A stretch of 48,529 nucleotides of DNA from positions 1 to 48,529 of the forward strand of contig CAAEKQ010000071.1 of assembly GCA_900756575.1 (NCBI GenBank), in the 5' to 3' direction. Under the pieces are notes generated by a model. That model saw nothing but the letters and a program-made list of their open reading frames with translations, had not been told where the DNA came from and ran no database searches. This DNA comes from an uncultured Oscillospiraceae bacterium (GTDB lineage Bacteria > Bacillota > Clostridia > Oscillospirales > Oscillospiraceae). Shown here piece after piece: positions 24,721-38,936 of this stretch; position 1 is the first letter of the stretch, and every line of letters begins with the position of its first letter. A program made the translations under genes and the position numbers.

Positions 24721-24751
24721 GGGCAGTCCCACTGTGGGATTGCCCTTTTTT
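24721..24751 (+). terminator. Intrinsic terminator
   Basis: GGGCAGTCCCA (24721-24731) pairs with TGGGATTGCCC (24735-24745, one G-U pair) around a 3-base loop and is followed by six T. It ends the small membrane-protein unit. Confidence 0.9.
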
Positions 24752-24795
24752 GAGAAGCACGGAAAATGGCTGAGACGGAAGCGGCGCAGTGGCGC

Positions 24796-24819
24796 ATTTT
24801 ACCGATTATTTTACCGATT
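24796..24819 (+). repeat. Tandem 12-bp direct repeat before the macrodomain gene
   Basis: ATTTTACCGATT occurs twice in succession (24796-24807 and 24808-24819), directly before the GGAGAGGAG ribosome site. It is the only exact tandem repeat I noticed in the window. It may be a slippage product or a protein-binding site. Confidence 0.6.
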
Positions 24820-24838
24820 GGAGAGGAGCGGACGTGCA

Positions 24839-25369
24839 ATGAAGCTTGGAACAACGGAACTGGAGCTGACCCTGGGAGACATCACCCGGAACCAGAACGC
24901 AGCGGCCATTGTCAACGCGGCCAATGAATCCCTGTTGGGCGGCGGGGGCGTGGACGGCGCGATCCATCGTGGGGCCGGGCCGGAGCTGTTGGAGGAATGC
25001 CGGACGCTGGGCGGTTGCCCCACCGGTCAGGCGAAAATCACCGGGGCCTATCAGCTGCCCTGCGAGTATGTAATTCACACCGTTGGGCCGGTATGGTACG
25101 GCGGCAGGCGGGGAGAAGCGGAGCGATTGGCCGCCTGCTACAGAAACAGCTTGGAGCTGGCGCGGGAAAATGGAATTCGCACCGTTGCGTTTCCGTCCAT
25201 CTCTACCGGCGTTTACGGTTATCCGGTGGAGCAGGCGGCAAAGGTAGCGGTGGCAGCTGTGAAGGCATATTTGCAGGCCTATCCTGATGCGTTTGACCGG
25301 GTAAAATGGGTGCTCCACGACCCAAGCACCATGGCGGCGTATCAGGCGGCACTGGCGCAAATCTCGTAA
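24839..25369 (+). CDS. Macrodomain protein (probable O-acetyl-ADP-ribose deacetylase / ADP-ribosyl hydrolase)
   Basis: A 176-residue stand-alone macrodomain of the MacroD/YmdB type. It has GDIT (13-16), IVNAANESLLGGGGVDGAIH (24-43), CPTGQAKIT, IHTVGPVWYGG and FPSISTGVYGYP, the residues that cradle ADP-ribose. The family removes ADP-ribose from proteins or hydrolyses O-acetyl-ADP-ribose. The ATG at 24839 has GGAGAGGAGCG upstream; a longer frame would cross the preceding terminator. No clear promoter is visible in the 85-base gap, so expression could depend on readthrough. No toxin partner (ART or DarT type) is seen nearby. Confidence 0.92.
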   Translation: MKLGTTELELTLGDITRNQNAAAIVNAANESLLGGGGVDGAIHRGAGPELLEECRTLGGCPTGQAKITGAYQLPCEYVIHTVGPVWYGGRRGEAERLAACYRNSLELARENGIRTVAFPSISTGVYGYPVEQAAKVAVAAVKAYLQAYPDAFDRVKWVLHDPSTMAAYQAALAQIS

Positions 25370-25383
25370 ATGACAGACAAAAT

Positions 25384-25415
25384 GGCGGTATCCGGAGAAT
25401 GGATACCGCCGTTTT
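25384..25415 (+). terminator. Intrinsic terminator after the macrodomain gene
   Basis: GGCGGTATCC (25384-25393) pairs perfectly with GGATACCGCC (25401-25410) around a 7-base loop; GTTTTC follows. Confidence 0.85.
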
Positions 25416-25436
25416 CGGATCATATGCATAAAAAAT

Positions 25437-25538
25437 CCGCAAACCCTTGACAAATCAGGCGGTTTGCGGTAAGATAACTATCTAGTGTGCCAATCTGAAG
25501 GTTCTGCGCACACCAATGGATTCTGAAGCTATCTTACC
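25437..25538 (+). promoter_or_regulatory. rpoB promoter embedded in two overlapping inverted repeats
   Basis: TTGACA (25447-25452), a 17-base spacer and TAAGAT (25470-25475) form the promoter of the rpoBC unit. The -35 lies inside a perfect 9-bp inverted repeat, CCGCAAACC (25437-25445) and GGTTTGCGG (25461-25469). A second 9-bp repeat starts at the -10, GGTAAGATA (25468-25476), with its partner TATCTTACC at 25530-25538. They may be operator half-sites, or cruciform or RNA-folding elements. The promoter call is firm; the operator reading is inference. Confidence 0.75.
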
Positions 25539-25586
25539 ACAAGATGTTGGCTTCATCAAGCAGTAATTTCAAAACGTAACAACTGA

Positions 25587-25632
25587 GCCGGGCGTATTAA
25601 GATAGGCCCGGTGATTTTCCCGGCTTCCGGGT
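25587..25632 (+). promoter_or_regulatory. Structured rpoB leader with four complementary GC-rich segments
   Basis: GCCGGGC (25587-25593) can pair with GCCCGGT (25606-25612), and CCCGG (25619-25623) with CCGGG (25627-25631). Alternatively GCCGGG (25587-25592) pairs with CCCGGC (25619-25624), or GCCCGG (25606-25611) with CCGGGT (25627-25632). The last segment touches the AAGAAAGG ribosome-site region. The layout fits a switchable attenuator or translation control element. Confidence 0.5.
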
Positions 25633-25655
25633 AAGAAAGGTCGTGTGATGTTCCT

Positions 25656-29357
<3,702 letters not shown>

Positions 29358-29374
29358 GAGAGGGGAGTGAAACC

Positions 29375-32932
<3,558 letters not shown>

Positions 32933-32945
32933 ATCCTGAAAATAT

Positions 32946-32979
32946 GGCTGCCGCAGGGTGCTCCTGCGGCAGCCTTTTT
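32946..32979 (+). terminator. Intrinsic terminator after rpoC
   Basis: GGCTGCCGCAGG (32946-32957) pairs perfectly with CCTGCGGCAGCC (32963-32974), followed by TTTTT. It separates rpoBC from the ribosomal-protein unit, which has its own promoter. Confidence 0.95.
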
Positions 32980-33064
32980 CGCGGTTCCGGCGCATTTGAC
33001 GAAAAACCGACGAGAATCCCCAGAAAGATTTACCCGTATATACAAAATAAAATGCATAAAAAGG

Positions 33065-33093
33065 TTGACGGAAGGGGATACTTTTGGTATAAT
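33065..33093 (+). promoter_or_regulatory. Promoter of the L7Ae-like/rpsL/rpsG/fusA unit
   Basis: TTGACG (33065-33070), a 17-base spacer and TATAAT (33088-33093), in an AT-rich stretch, 54 bases before the GTG at 33147. Confidence 0.88.
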
Positions 33094-33146
33094 TTATTCG
33101 TTTGGCAAAGGCACAAATGCGCCAAAAAACGAAAGGAGGCAGCACC

Positions 33147-33392
33147 GTGCTGACAGATCTTAACACCCCCAATAAGGTTGTGGGCGTCAAGCAGCTGAAA
33201 AAGGCACTGCGGGACGGTTCTGCGAAAAAAGTGTTTGTGGCACAGGATGCCGATCCGAAGCTCACCGATCCCATCTGTGAAAGCTGCCAGAGTGCAGCGG
33301 TTCCGGTGGAGTCGGTTCCCACCATGGCCGAGCTTGGCAAAGCATGCGGCATTGAGGTGGGTGCGGCTGTGGCTGCGCTGCTTCGGGATTAA
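33147..33392 (+). CDS. L7Ae/L30e-family ribosome-associated protein (YbxF-like)
   Basis: An 81-residue RNA-binding protein of the L7Ae/L30e family. Firmicutes commonly carry such a gene between rpoC and rpsL; the Bacillus relatives bind kink-turn RNA. Visible family features are VVGVKQLKKALRDGSAKKVFVAQDADP, a central VPVESVPTMAELGKACGI and the hydrophobic ending GAAVAALLRD. The GTG start at 33147 is chosen because GAAAGGAGG lies 7 bases upstream; earlier in-frame ATGs lie in the leader. Two cysteines (CESC) replace the more usual residues in the middle. Confidence 0.88.
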   Translation: MLTDLNTPNKVVGVKQLKKALRDGSAKKVFVAQDADPKLTDPICESCQSAAVPVESVPTMAELGKACGIEVGAAVAALLRD

Positions 33393-33454
33393 TTTCGGTC
33401 CCAACAGGCGATTGCCTGGGATAAATATTTACCATCCAGGAAAGGAGGAAAAAC

Positions 33455-33880
33455 ATGCCTACTTTTAACCAGCTTGTCAGAAAGGGCAGAAAGGAAATCA
33501 CCTTTAAGTCCACCGCTCCTGCTCTGCAGAAGGGTCTGAACACTCTGAAAAACGTTCCTACGGATCTTGCTTCCCCTCAGAAGAGAGGCGTGTGCACCGC
33601 AGTTCGTACCACCACTCCCAAGAAGCCTAACTCTGCGCTTCGTAAGATTGCCCGTGTACGTCTGACCAACGGCTATGAGGTTTCTGCCTACATTCCCGGT
33701 GTTGGCCACAACCTGCAGGAGCACTCTGTGGTTCTGATCCGCGGCGGCCGTGTTAAGGATCTGCCTGGTGTGCGTTACCACATCATCCGCGGCACCCTCG
33801 ATACCCAGGGCGTTCAGGGTCGTATGCAGTCCCGTTCCAAGTACGGCGCCAAGCGGCCCAAGGCTGGCAAGAAGAAGTAA
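33455..33880 (+). CDS. rpsL: 30S ribosomal protein S12
   Basis: The decoding-centre protein of the small subunit. The 141-residue sequence has TTTPKKPNSALRKIARVRL, with the lysines at which streptomycin resistance arises in other bacteria, and PGVGHNLQEHSVVLIRGG followed by RVKDLPGVRYH. All are wild-type in appearance. AGGAAAGGAGG precedes the ATG. A structured gap of about 160 bases follows before rpsG. Confidence 0.98.
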   Translation: MPTFNQLVRKGRKEITFKSTAPALQKGLNTLKNVPTDLASPQKRGVCTAVRTTTPKKPNSALRKIARVRLTNGYEVSAYIPGVGHNLQEHSVVLIRGGRVKDLPGVRYHIIRGTLDTQGVQGRMQSRSKYGAKRPKAGKKK

Positions 33881-33912
33881 TTCTTCTCACCGCCGATTTT
33901 TTACAATGCATT

Positions 33913-33979
33913 TTGCGCGATGCGCAAGGCACAGCCTTGCTTAGTCCGTTTTAAGATAGATTAAAACCTCTAAGCAGGC
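33913..33979 (+). promoter_or_regulatory. Competing hairpins in the rpsL-rpsG gap (putative attenuator or S7-binding leader)
   Basis: Three hairpins overlap. Hairpin A: TTGCGC (33913-33918) with GCGCAA (33922-33927). Hairpin B: GCAAGGC (33924-33930) with GCCTTGC (33934-33940). Hairpin C: GCC-TGCTTAG (33934-33944, one bulged T) with CTAAGCA-GGC (33970-33979), continued inside by GTTTTAA (33948-33954) with TTAAAAC (33961-33967). B excludes both A and C. This looks like a two-state RNA. In E. coli, S7 binds the rpsL-rpsG spacer; a similar role here is inference. Confidence 0.6.
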
Positions 33980-34042
33980 ACCAACGGAAGCTACGGGCTT
34001 CTGAAGTACCTATGAAATCATATTATGAAGGAGGGAAGCGAA

Positions 34043-34513
34043 GTGCCCAGAAGAGGTAATGTTCCGAAGAGAGAAGTTCTCCCGGATCCTATTTATAATT
34101 CAGTTCTGGTTACAAAGCTGATCAACAGCGTTATGCTGGACGGCAAGAAGGGCGTTGCTCAGAAGGTTGTCTATGATGCATTCCACATCGTAGAGGAGAA
34201 GACCGGTAAGAGCGGCCTGGAAGCATTTACGGAGGCAATGGAAAATGTCATGCCTTCTCTGGAGGTTAAGGCTCGCCGTGTTGGCGGTGCTACCTACCAG
34301 GTTCCCATGGAGGTGCGCCCCGAGCGCAGACAGACGCTTGGTCTGCGTTGGCTGACCGCTTACAGCCGTAAGCGTACCGAGAAAACCATGAAGGAGAAGC
34401 TGGCAGGCGAGATTATGGATGCCTGCAATGGTGTCGGCAGCGCCGTGAAGAAGCGCGAGGAGACCCATAAGATGGCTGAAGCCAACAAGGCATTCTCCCA
34501 CTACCGCTGGTAA
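34043..34513 (+). CDS. rpsG: 30S ribosomal protein S7
   Basis: The primary 16S rRNA-binding protein of the small-subunit head. Starting at GTG 34043 gives PRRGNVPKREVLPDPIYNS and 156 residues, the usual length. GAAGGAGGGAAG lies just upstream; a longer ATG frame at 34025 would put this site inside the gene. Family segments are KLINSVMLDGKK, KARRVGGATYQVPMEV and ANKAFSHYRW at the end. fusA follows 15 bases later. Confidence 0.97.
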   Translation: MPRRGNVPKREVLPDPIYNSVLVTKLINSVMLDGKKGVAQKVVYDAFHIVEEKTGKSGLEAFTEAMENVMPSLEVKARRVGGATYQVPMEVRPERRQTLGLRWLTAYSRKRTEKTMKEKLAGEIMDACNGVGSAVKKREETHKMAEANKAFSHYRW

Positions 34514-34528
34514 GATAGGAGTTAAGTC

Positions 34529-36628
34529 ATGGCCAGAAAAACGAGTCTGGAAAAGACCAGAAATATCGGCATCATGGCGCATATTGATGCCGGCAAAACT
34601 ACCACCACAGAGCGTATTCTGTTCTACACTGGTGTAAACTACAAGATCGGTGAGACCCATGACGGTTCCGCTACCATGGACTGGATGGCACAGGAGCAGG
34701 AGCGTGGTATTACCATCACCTCCGCTGCTACCACCTGTTTCTGGAGCGGCTCTGCCAATCAGTATGCACCCCACCGTATCAATATCATCGACACCCCGGG
34801 CCACGTTGACTTTACCGTCGAGGTAGAGCGTTCCCTGCGTGTGCTGGACGGCAGCGTTACCGTGCTGTGCGCCAAGGGCGGTGTTGAGCCTCAGTCTGAG
34901 ACCGTATGGCGTCAGGCTGATAACTACCATGTTCCCCGCATGATTTACGTCAACAAGATGGACATCATGGGCGCTGACTTCTACAACGTTCTGCGGATGG
35001 TTCACGATCGCCTGAAGTGCAACGGTGTGCCCATTCAGCTGCCCATCGGCTCCGAGAGCGATTTCAAGGGCATCATCGACCTGGTCGAGATGACTGCTGA
35101 CGTATATTATGATGACCTCGGCAAGGATATGCGCGTTGAGGCGATCCCCGAGGACATGATGGATCTGGCACAGGAATACCGCGAGAAGCTGGTTGACGCT
35201 GCTGCCGATCTGGACGACGAGATCATGATGCTTGTTCTCGAGGGCGAGGAAGTTCCCGCTGACATGATCCGTGCCGCTCTGCGTAAGGGCTGCGTGGAGA
35301 ATAAGCTGGTTCCCATCACCTGCGGCACCTCTTACAAGAACAAGGGCGTTCAGAAGCTCCTGGATGCCATCATCGACTATATGCCCTCTCCCCTGGATAT
35401 TCCCCCCATCGCTGGCGTCAACCCCGACACCGGTGAGGAGGATCATCGTCCCGCTGACGACAAGGCGCCCTTCTCTGCACTGGCCTTCAAGATCGCTACC
35501 GACCCCTATGTTGGCCGTCTGAGTTACTTCCGTGTCTACTCCGGTCAGCTGGAAAAGGGCACCGCTGTTTACAACAGCACCAAGCAGGTTCACGAGCGTA
35601 TGGGCCGTATTCTTCAGATGCACGCAAACCATCGGGAGGACATCGAGCATGTCTACACCGGCGACATTGCAGCAGCAGTTGGTCTGAAGAACACCACCAC
35701 CGGCGATACCCTGTGCGACGAGGATCATCCCATTATCCTCGAGTCCATGGAGTTCCCGGATCCCGTTATTCGTGTTGCCATTGAGCCGAAGACCAAGGCC
35801 GGTCAGGAAAAGATGGGCATCGCCCTGGCAAAGCTTGCCGAGGAGGATCCCACCTTTAAGACCTACACCGACGAGGAAACCGGTCAGACCATCATCGCTG
35901 GTATGGGTGAGCTTCACCTGGAGATCATCGTTGACCGTCTGCTCCGTGAGTTCAAGGTCGAGGCCAACGTAGGCGCACCTCAGGTTGCCTACAAAGAGAC
36001 CATTCGCAAGAAGGTCGATCAGGACACCAAGTATGCCCGTCAGTCCGGCGGTAAGGGCCAGTATGGTCACGTTAAGATCATTGTGGAGCCCAATGAGTCC
36101 GGCAAGGGCTACGAGTTCATCAACAACGTAGTCGGCGGCGCAATCCCCAAGGAGTATATCCCTGCGGTTGACGCTGGTATCCAGGGCGCTATGCAGTCCG
36201 GTATCCTGGCTGGCTATCAGGTAGTTGACGTGAAGGTTACCCTGTATGATGGCTCCTATCACGAGGTCGACTCCTCTGAAATGGCATTTAAGATTGCCGG
36301 CTCCATGGCATTCAAGGAGGCTTGCCGCAAGGCTCAGCCCGTGATCCTCGAGCCGATTATGCGCGTCAACGTCATCGTGCCTGATGAGTACATGGGCACC
36401 GTCATTGGCGACATCTCCTCCCGTCGTGGTAATATCGAGGGTCAGGAAATCGACGGCGGTACCGCTCGTATCCGTGCGTTCGTTCCCCTGTCCGAGATGT
36501 TCGGTTATGCAACCGATCTGCGAAGCAGCACCCAGGGCCGTGGTCAGTACACCATGGAGCCCAGCCACTATATTGAGCTGCCCAAGAGCCTGCAGGAGGA
36601 TCTCATCGCAAAGAGAAATAAGGGCTAA
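34529..36628 (+). CDS. fusA: Elongation factor G
   Basis: The GTPase that drives translocation on the ribosome. The 699-residue protein has the G1 loop AHIDAGKT (17-24), switch region GITITSAATT, DTPGHVDFT and NKMD, then domains II-V to YIELPKSLQEDLIAKRNK. All elements look standard. GATAGGAG precedes the ATG. Confidence 0.98.
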   Translation: MARKTSLEKTRNIGIMAHIDAGKTTTTERILFYTGVNYKIGETHDGSATMDWMAQEQERGITITSAATTCFWSGSANQYAPHRINIIDTPGHVDFTVEVERSLRVLDGSVTVLCAKGGVEPQSETVWRQADNYHVPRMIYVNKMDIMGADFYNVLRMVHDRLKCNGVPIQLPIGSESDFKGIIDLVEMTADVYYDDLGKDMRVEAIPEDMMDLAQEYREKLVDAAADLDDEIMMLVLEGEEVPADMIRAALRKGCVENKLVPITCGTSYKNKGVQKLLDAIIDYMPSPLDIPPIAGVNPDTGEEDHRPADDKAPFSALAFKIATDPYVGRLSYFRVYSGQLEKGTAVYNSTKQVHERMGRILQMHANHREDIEHVYTGDIAAAVGLKNTTTGDTLCDEDHPIILESMEFPDPVIRVAIEPKTKAGQEKMGIALAKLAEEDPTFKTYTDEETGQTIIAGMGELHLEIIVDRLLREFKVEANVGAPQVAYKETIRKKVDQDTKYARQSGGKGQYGHVKIIVEPNESGKGYEFINNVVGGAIPKEYIPAVDAGIQGAMQSGILAGYQVVDVKVTLYDGSYHEVDSSEMAFKIAGSMAFKEACRKAQPVILEPIMRVNVIVPDEYMGTVIGDISSRRGNIEGQEIDGGTARIRAFVPLSEMFGYATDLRSSTQGRGQYTMEPSHYIELPKSLQEDLIAKRNKG

Positions 36629-36640
36629 TAAAAATATAGC

Positions 36641-36669
36641 TTGTAAATTTGCGAAAAGTGTTGTATGAT
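36641..36669 (+). promoter_or_regulatory. Probable separate promoter for tuf
   Basis: In the AT-rich fusA-tuf gap there is TTGTAA (36641-36646), a 17-base spacer and TATGAT (36664-36669). It would allow extra tuf transcription on top of readthrough from fusA. Confidence 0.65.
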
Positions 36670-36709
36670 TGCAACATAAACAAACCGTACTATAAGGAGG
36701 AAATTTCCC

Positions 36710-37909
36710 ATGGCAAAGGCAAAATTTGAAAGAAATAAGCCCCATGTCAACATCGGCACCATCGGCCACGTTGACCACGGCAAGACCACTCTGACCGCTG
36801 CTATCACCAAGTATCTGGCAATGCAGGGCAAGGCTGAGTTCGAGGACTACGCCAGCATCGATAAGGCTCCCGAGGAGAAGGAGCGTGGTATTACCATCAA
36901 CACCGCTCACGTTGAGTATGAGACTGACGTTCGTCACTACGCTCACGTTGACTGCCCGGGCCATGCTGACTACATTAAGAACATGATTACCGGCGCTGCT
37001 CAGATGGATGGTGCTATCCTGGTTATCGCTGCTACCGATGGTCCTATGGCTCAGACCAAGGAGCATCTGCTGCTGGCTCGTCAGGTAGGCGTTCCCTACA
37101 TCGTTGTATTCCTGAACAAGTGCGATCAGGTTGACGATGAGGAGCTGCTGGAGCTGGTTGAGATGGAAGTTCGTGAGACTCTGGCTGAGTATGGCTTCGA
37201 CGAGGAGGCTCCCATCATCAAGGGTTCCGCTCTGAACGCTCTGATCTCCGAGTCCACCGATCCCAACGCTCCCGAGTATGCTTGCATCAAGGAGCTGATG
37301 GACGCTGTTGACTCCTATATCAAGACCCCCGAGCGTAACGATGATCTGCCCTTCCTGATGCCCGTAGAGGATGTCTTCACCATCTCCGGCCGTGGTACTG
37401 TTGCTACCGGTCGTGTAGAGCGTGGCGTCATCAAGAAGAACGAGCCTGTTGAGATCGTTGGTCTGACCGACGAGAAGAAGCAGACTGTTGTTACCGACCT
37501 GGAGATGTTCCACAAGCTGCTGGACTACGCTGAGGCTGGCGACAACGTTGGTGCTCTGCTCCGTGGCGTTACCAAGAAAGAGGTCGAGAGAGGCCAGGTT
37601 ATCTGCAAGCCCGGCTCCATTCATCCTCACACCAAGTTCTCCGGCCAGGTTTACGTCCTGTCCAAGGACGAGGGCGGCCGTCACACCCCCTTCTTCAACA
37701 ACTATCGTCCTCAGTTCTACTTCCGTACCACTGACGTAACCGGCATCATCACGCTGCCCGAGGGCACCGAGATGTGCATGCCTGGCGATAACACCGAGAT
37801 GAGCGTTGAGCTGATTACCCCCATCGCTATCGAGGTTGGCCTGCGTTTCGCTATCCGTGAGGGTGGCCGTACCGTAGGCTCCGGCGTTGTTACCGCTATC
37901 AACGAGTAA
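36710..37909 (+). CDS. tuf: Elongation factor Tu
   Basis: It delivers aminoacyl-tRNA to the ribosome. The 399-residue protein has GHVDHGKT (19-26), RGITINTAHVEYET, DCPGHADYIKNMITGAAQMD and NKCD. Domains II and III end RFAIREGGRTVGSGVVTAINE. A near-perfect AAGGAGGAAA precedes the ATG. Codons are strongly biased, more so than in the cobalamin genes, as expected for a highly expressed gene. A strong terminator follows. Confidence 0.98.
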   Translation: MAKAKFERNKPHVNIGTIGHVDHGKTTLTAAITKYLAMQGKAEFEDYASIDKAPEEKERGITINTAHVEYETDVRHYAHVDCPGHADYIKNMITGAAQMDGAILVIAATDGPMAQTKEHLLLARQVGVPYIVVFLNKCDQVDDEELLELVEMEVRETLAEYGFDEEAPIIKGSALNALISESTDPNAPEYACIKELMDAVDSYIKTPERNDDLPFLMPVEDVFTISGRGTVATGRVERGVIKKNEPVEIVGLTDEKKQTVVTDLEMFHKLLDYAEAGDNVGALLRGVTKKEVERGQVICKPGSIHPHTKFSGQVYVLSKDEGGRHTPFFNNYRPQFYFRTTDVTGIITLPEGTEMCMPGDNTEMSVELITPIAIEVGLRFAIREGGRTVGSGVVTAINE

Positions 37910-37923
37910 TTTATAACGCTTAT

Positions 37924-37957
37924 AAAAGGCTGTCCCATTTGGGACAGCCTTTTTTTT
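37924..37957 (+). terminator. Intrinsic terminator after tuf
   Basis: AAAGGCTGTCCC (37925-37936) pairs with GGGACAGCCTTT (37941-37952) around a four-base loop, in a run of eight T. Confidence 0.96.
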
Positions 37958-38037
37958 GCCCGTTGGAATTTACGATAAATTTACATCCGTGACGAGATGA
38001 CATGGAAAAAGCTCTTCCATTCAGGCAGAAAATACGG

Positions 38038-38043
38038 TATAAT
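38038..38043 (+). promoter_or_regulatory. Possible -10 element (weak promoter)
   Basis: A consensus TATAAT stands 55 bases before the ATG at 38098. The hexamer 17 bases upstream (TTCCAT) is a poor -35, so the promoter is weak or activator-dependent. Transcription of the following genes must restart here after the tuf terminator. Confidence 0.5.
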
Positions 38044-38097
38044 ATTCGAAATGTCACGTTCCCGCGAAAAACAAAAGCGGGTGGAAAGGATTCCTGA

Positions 38098-38559
38098 ATG
38101 AGCCTGATCGAGCAATTTTTAAGTGTATTTGGATTGGCAATGGTCCCCGTTTTTGAACTGCGTGGTGCAATCCCGGTGGGTGTTGCCGCAGGGCTGCCTT
38201 TTTGGACGGTGTTTTTAACGGCGTTTTTGGGGAATCTGCTTCCGGTGCCGTTTTTGATTTTGTTCACCAGGCGGGTGTTTGAATGGCTGCGGACAAAGAG
38301 CGCACTGCTGGAGCGGTTTGTGTCCCGGCTGGAGCGGAAGGCGGCGTCCAAGGAGGATTTGCTGAAAAAATACGAGCTTTTGGGCCTGTGTATTTTGGTG
38401 GCGATCCCACTGCCGGGCACTGGAGCGTGGACAGGCTCGTTGGTTGCGGCGGTGTTTGACATTCGGCTCAAGCACGCATTCCCTGCGATTGCCCTGGGCG
38501 TTTTAATTGCAGGCATCATTGTTTCCGTCGTGACCTATGGGGTAACGATTTTTCTCTAA
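38098..38559 (+). CDS. Small multidrug-export-type membrane protein (COG2426 family)
   Basis: A 153-residue integral membrane protein. The motif VPVFELRGAIPVGVAAGLPFW near the N-terminus and the later IPLPGTGAWTGSLVAAVF match the family annotated as small multi-drug export proteins; its substrate is not established. Hydrophobic helices flank a basic cytoplasmic loop (FTRRVFEWLRTK to KKYELLG). GGAAAGG precedes the ATG. Confidence 0.85.
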   Translation: MSLIEQFLSVFGLAMVPVFELRGAIPVGVAAGLPFWTVFLTAFLGNLLPVPFLILFTRRVFEWLRTKSALLERFVSRLERKAASKEDLLKKYELLGLCILVAIPLPGTGAWTGSLVAAVFDIRLKHAFPAIALGVLIAGIIVSVVTYGVTIFL

Positions 38560-38610
38560 TCCAGCACCAAGCCTGCCCCCACCGCATAGAATGTGCGGGA
38601 GGGGGAGCGT

Positions 38611-38934
38611 ATGGAATTGCTGGTCGGTATGCTGGCAGCATGGGGACTCATCACGCTGATTTGGACGTTGGCCGGTGCAGCCCTATTGCCCATCAGGCGC
38701 AGAGAAAATCTGCGCCTTAGTGTGGTTTTGAGAGGAAAAGCGGGACTGACGCAAATGGAGCGCTGGCTTCGCGGACTGATCTGGCTCCGGGAATCCGGAC
38801 TGATTTGGTGGAATATTGTCGTTTTGACGGAAGAATTAGAGGATGAAACCCTGGAATATGTCCGGGACATGGAGCAGCAGGGGTATATCAAAGGGCTTAC
38901 GAAGGAACAATGGAAAGACTGGGTGGATAGCTAG
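38611..38934 (+). CDS. Hypothetical protein with one N-terminal membrane helix
   Basis: A 107-residue protein of unknown function. One helix (LLVGMLAAWGLITLIWTLAGAALL) is followed by a basic and then a mixed soluble part containing RGLIWLRESGLIWWNIVVL and an acidic segment. The ATG at 38611 has GGGAGGGGGAGC just upstream; a GTG at 38593 is less likely. It ends two bases before the recD2 start, so the two are probably co-translated. Confidence 0.6.
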   Translation: MELLVGMLAAWGLITLIWTLAGAALLPIRRRENLRLSVVLRGKAGLTQMERWLRGLIWLRESGLIWWNIVVLTEELEDETLEYVRDMEQQGYIKGLTKEQWKDWVDS

Positions 38935-38936
38935 GC

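Noticed and set aside
24839..25369. Macrodomain gene as part of an ADP-ribosylation toxin-antitoxin pair
   Set aside because: No DarT-like or other ADP-ribosyltransferase gene is adjacent; neighbours are a small membrane protein and rpoB.
34100..37684. A 1194-codon minus-strand frame across rpsG, fusA and tuf
   Set aside because: It spans three certain genes on the other strand and their spacers; no independent coding features.
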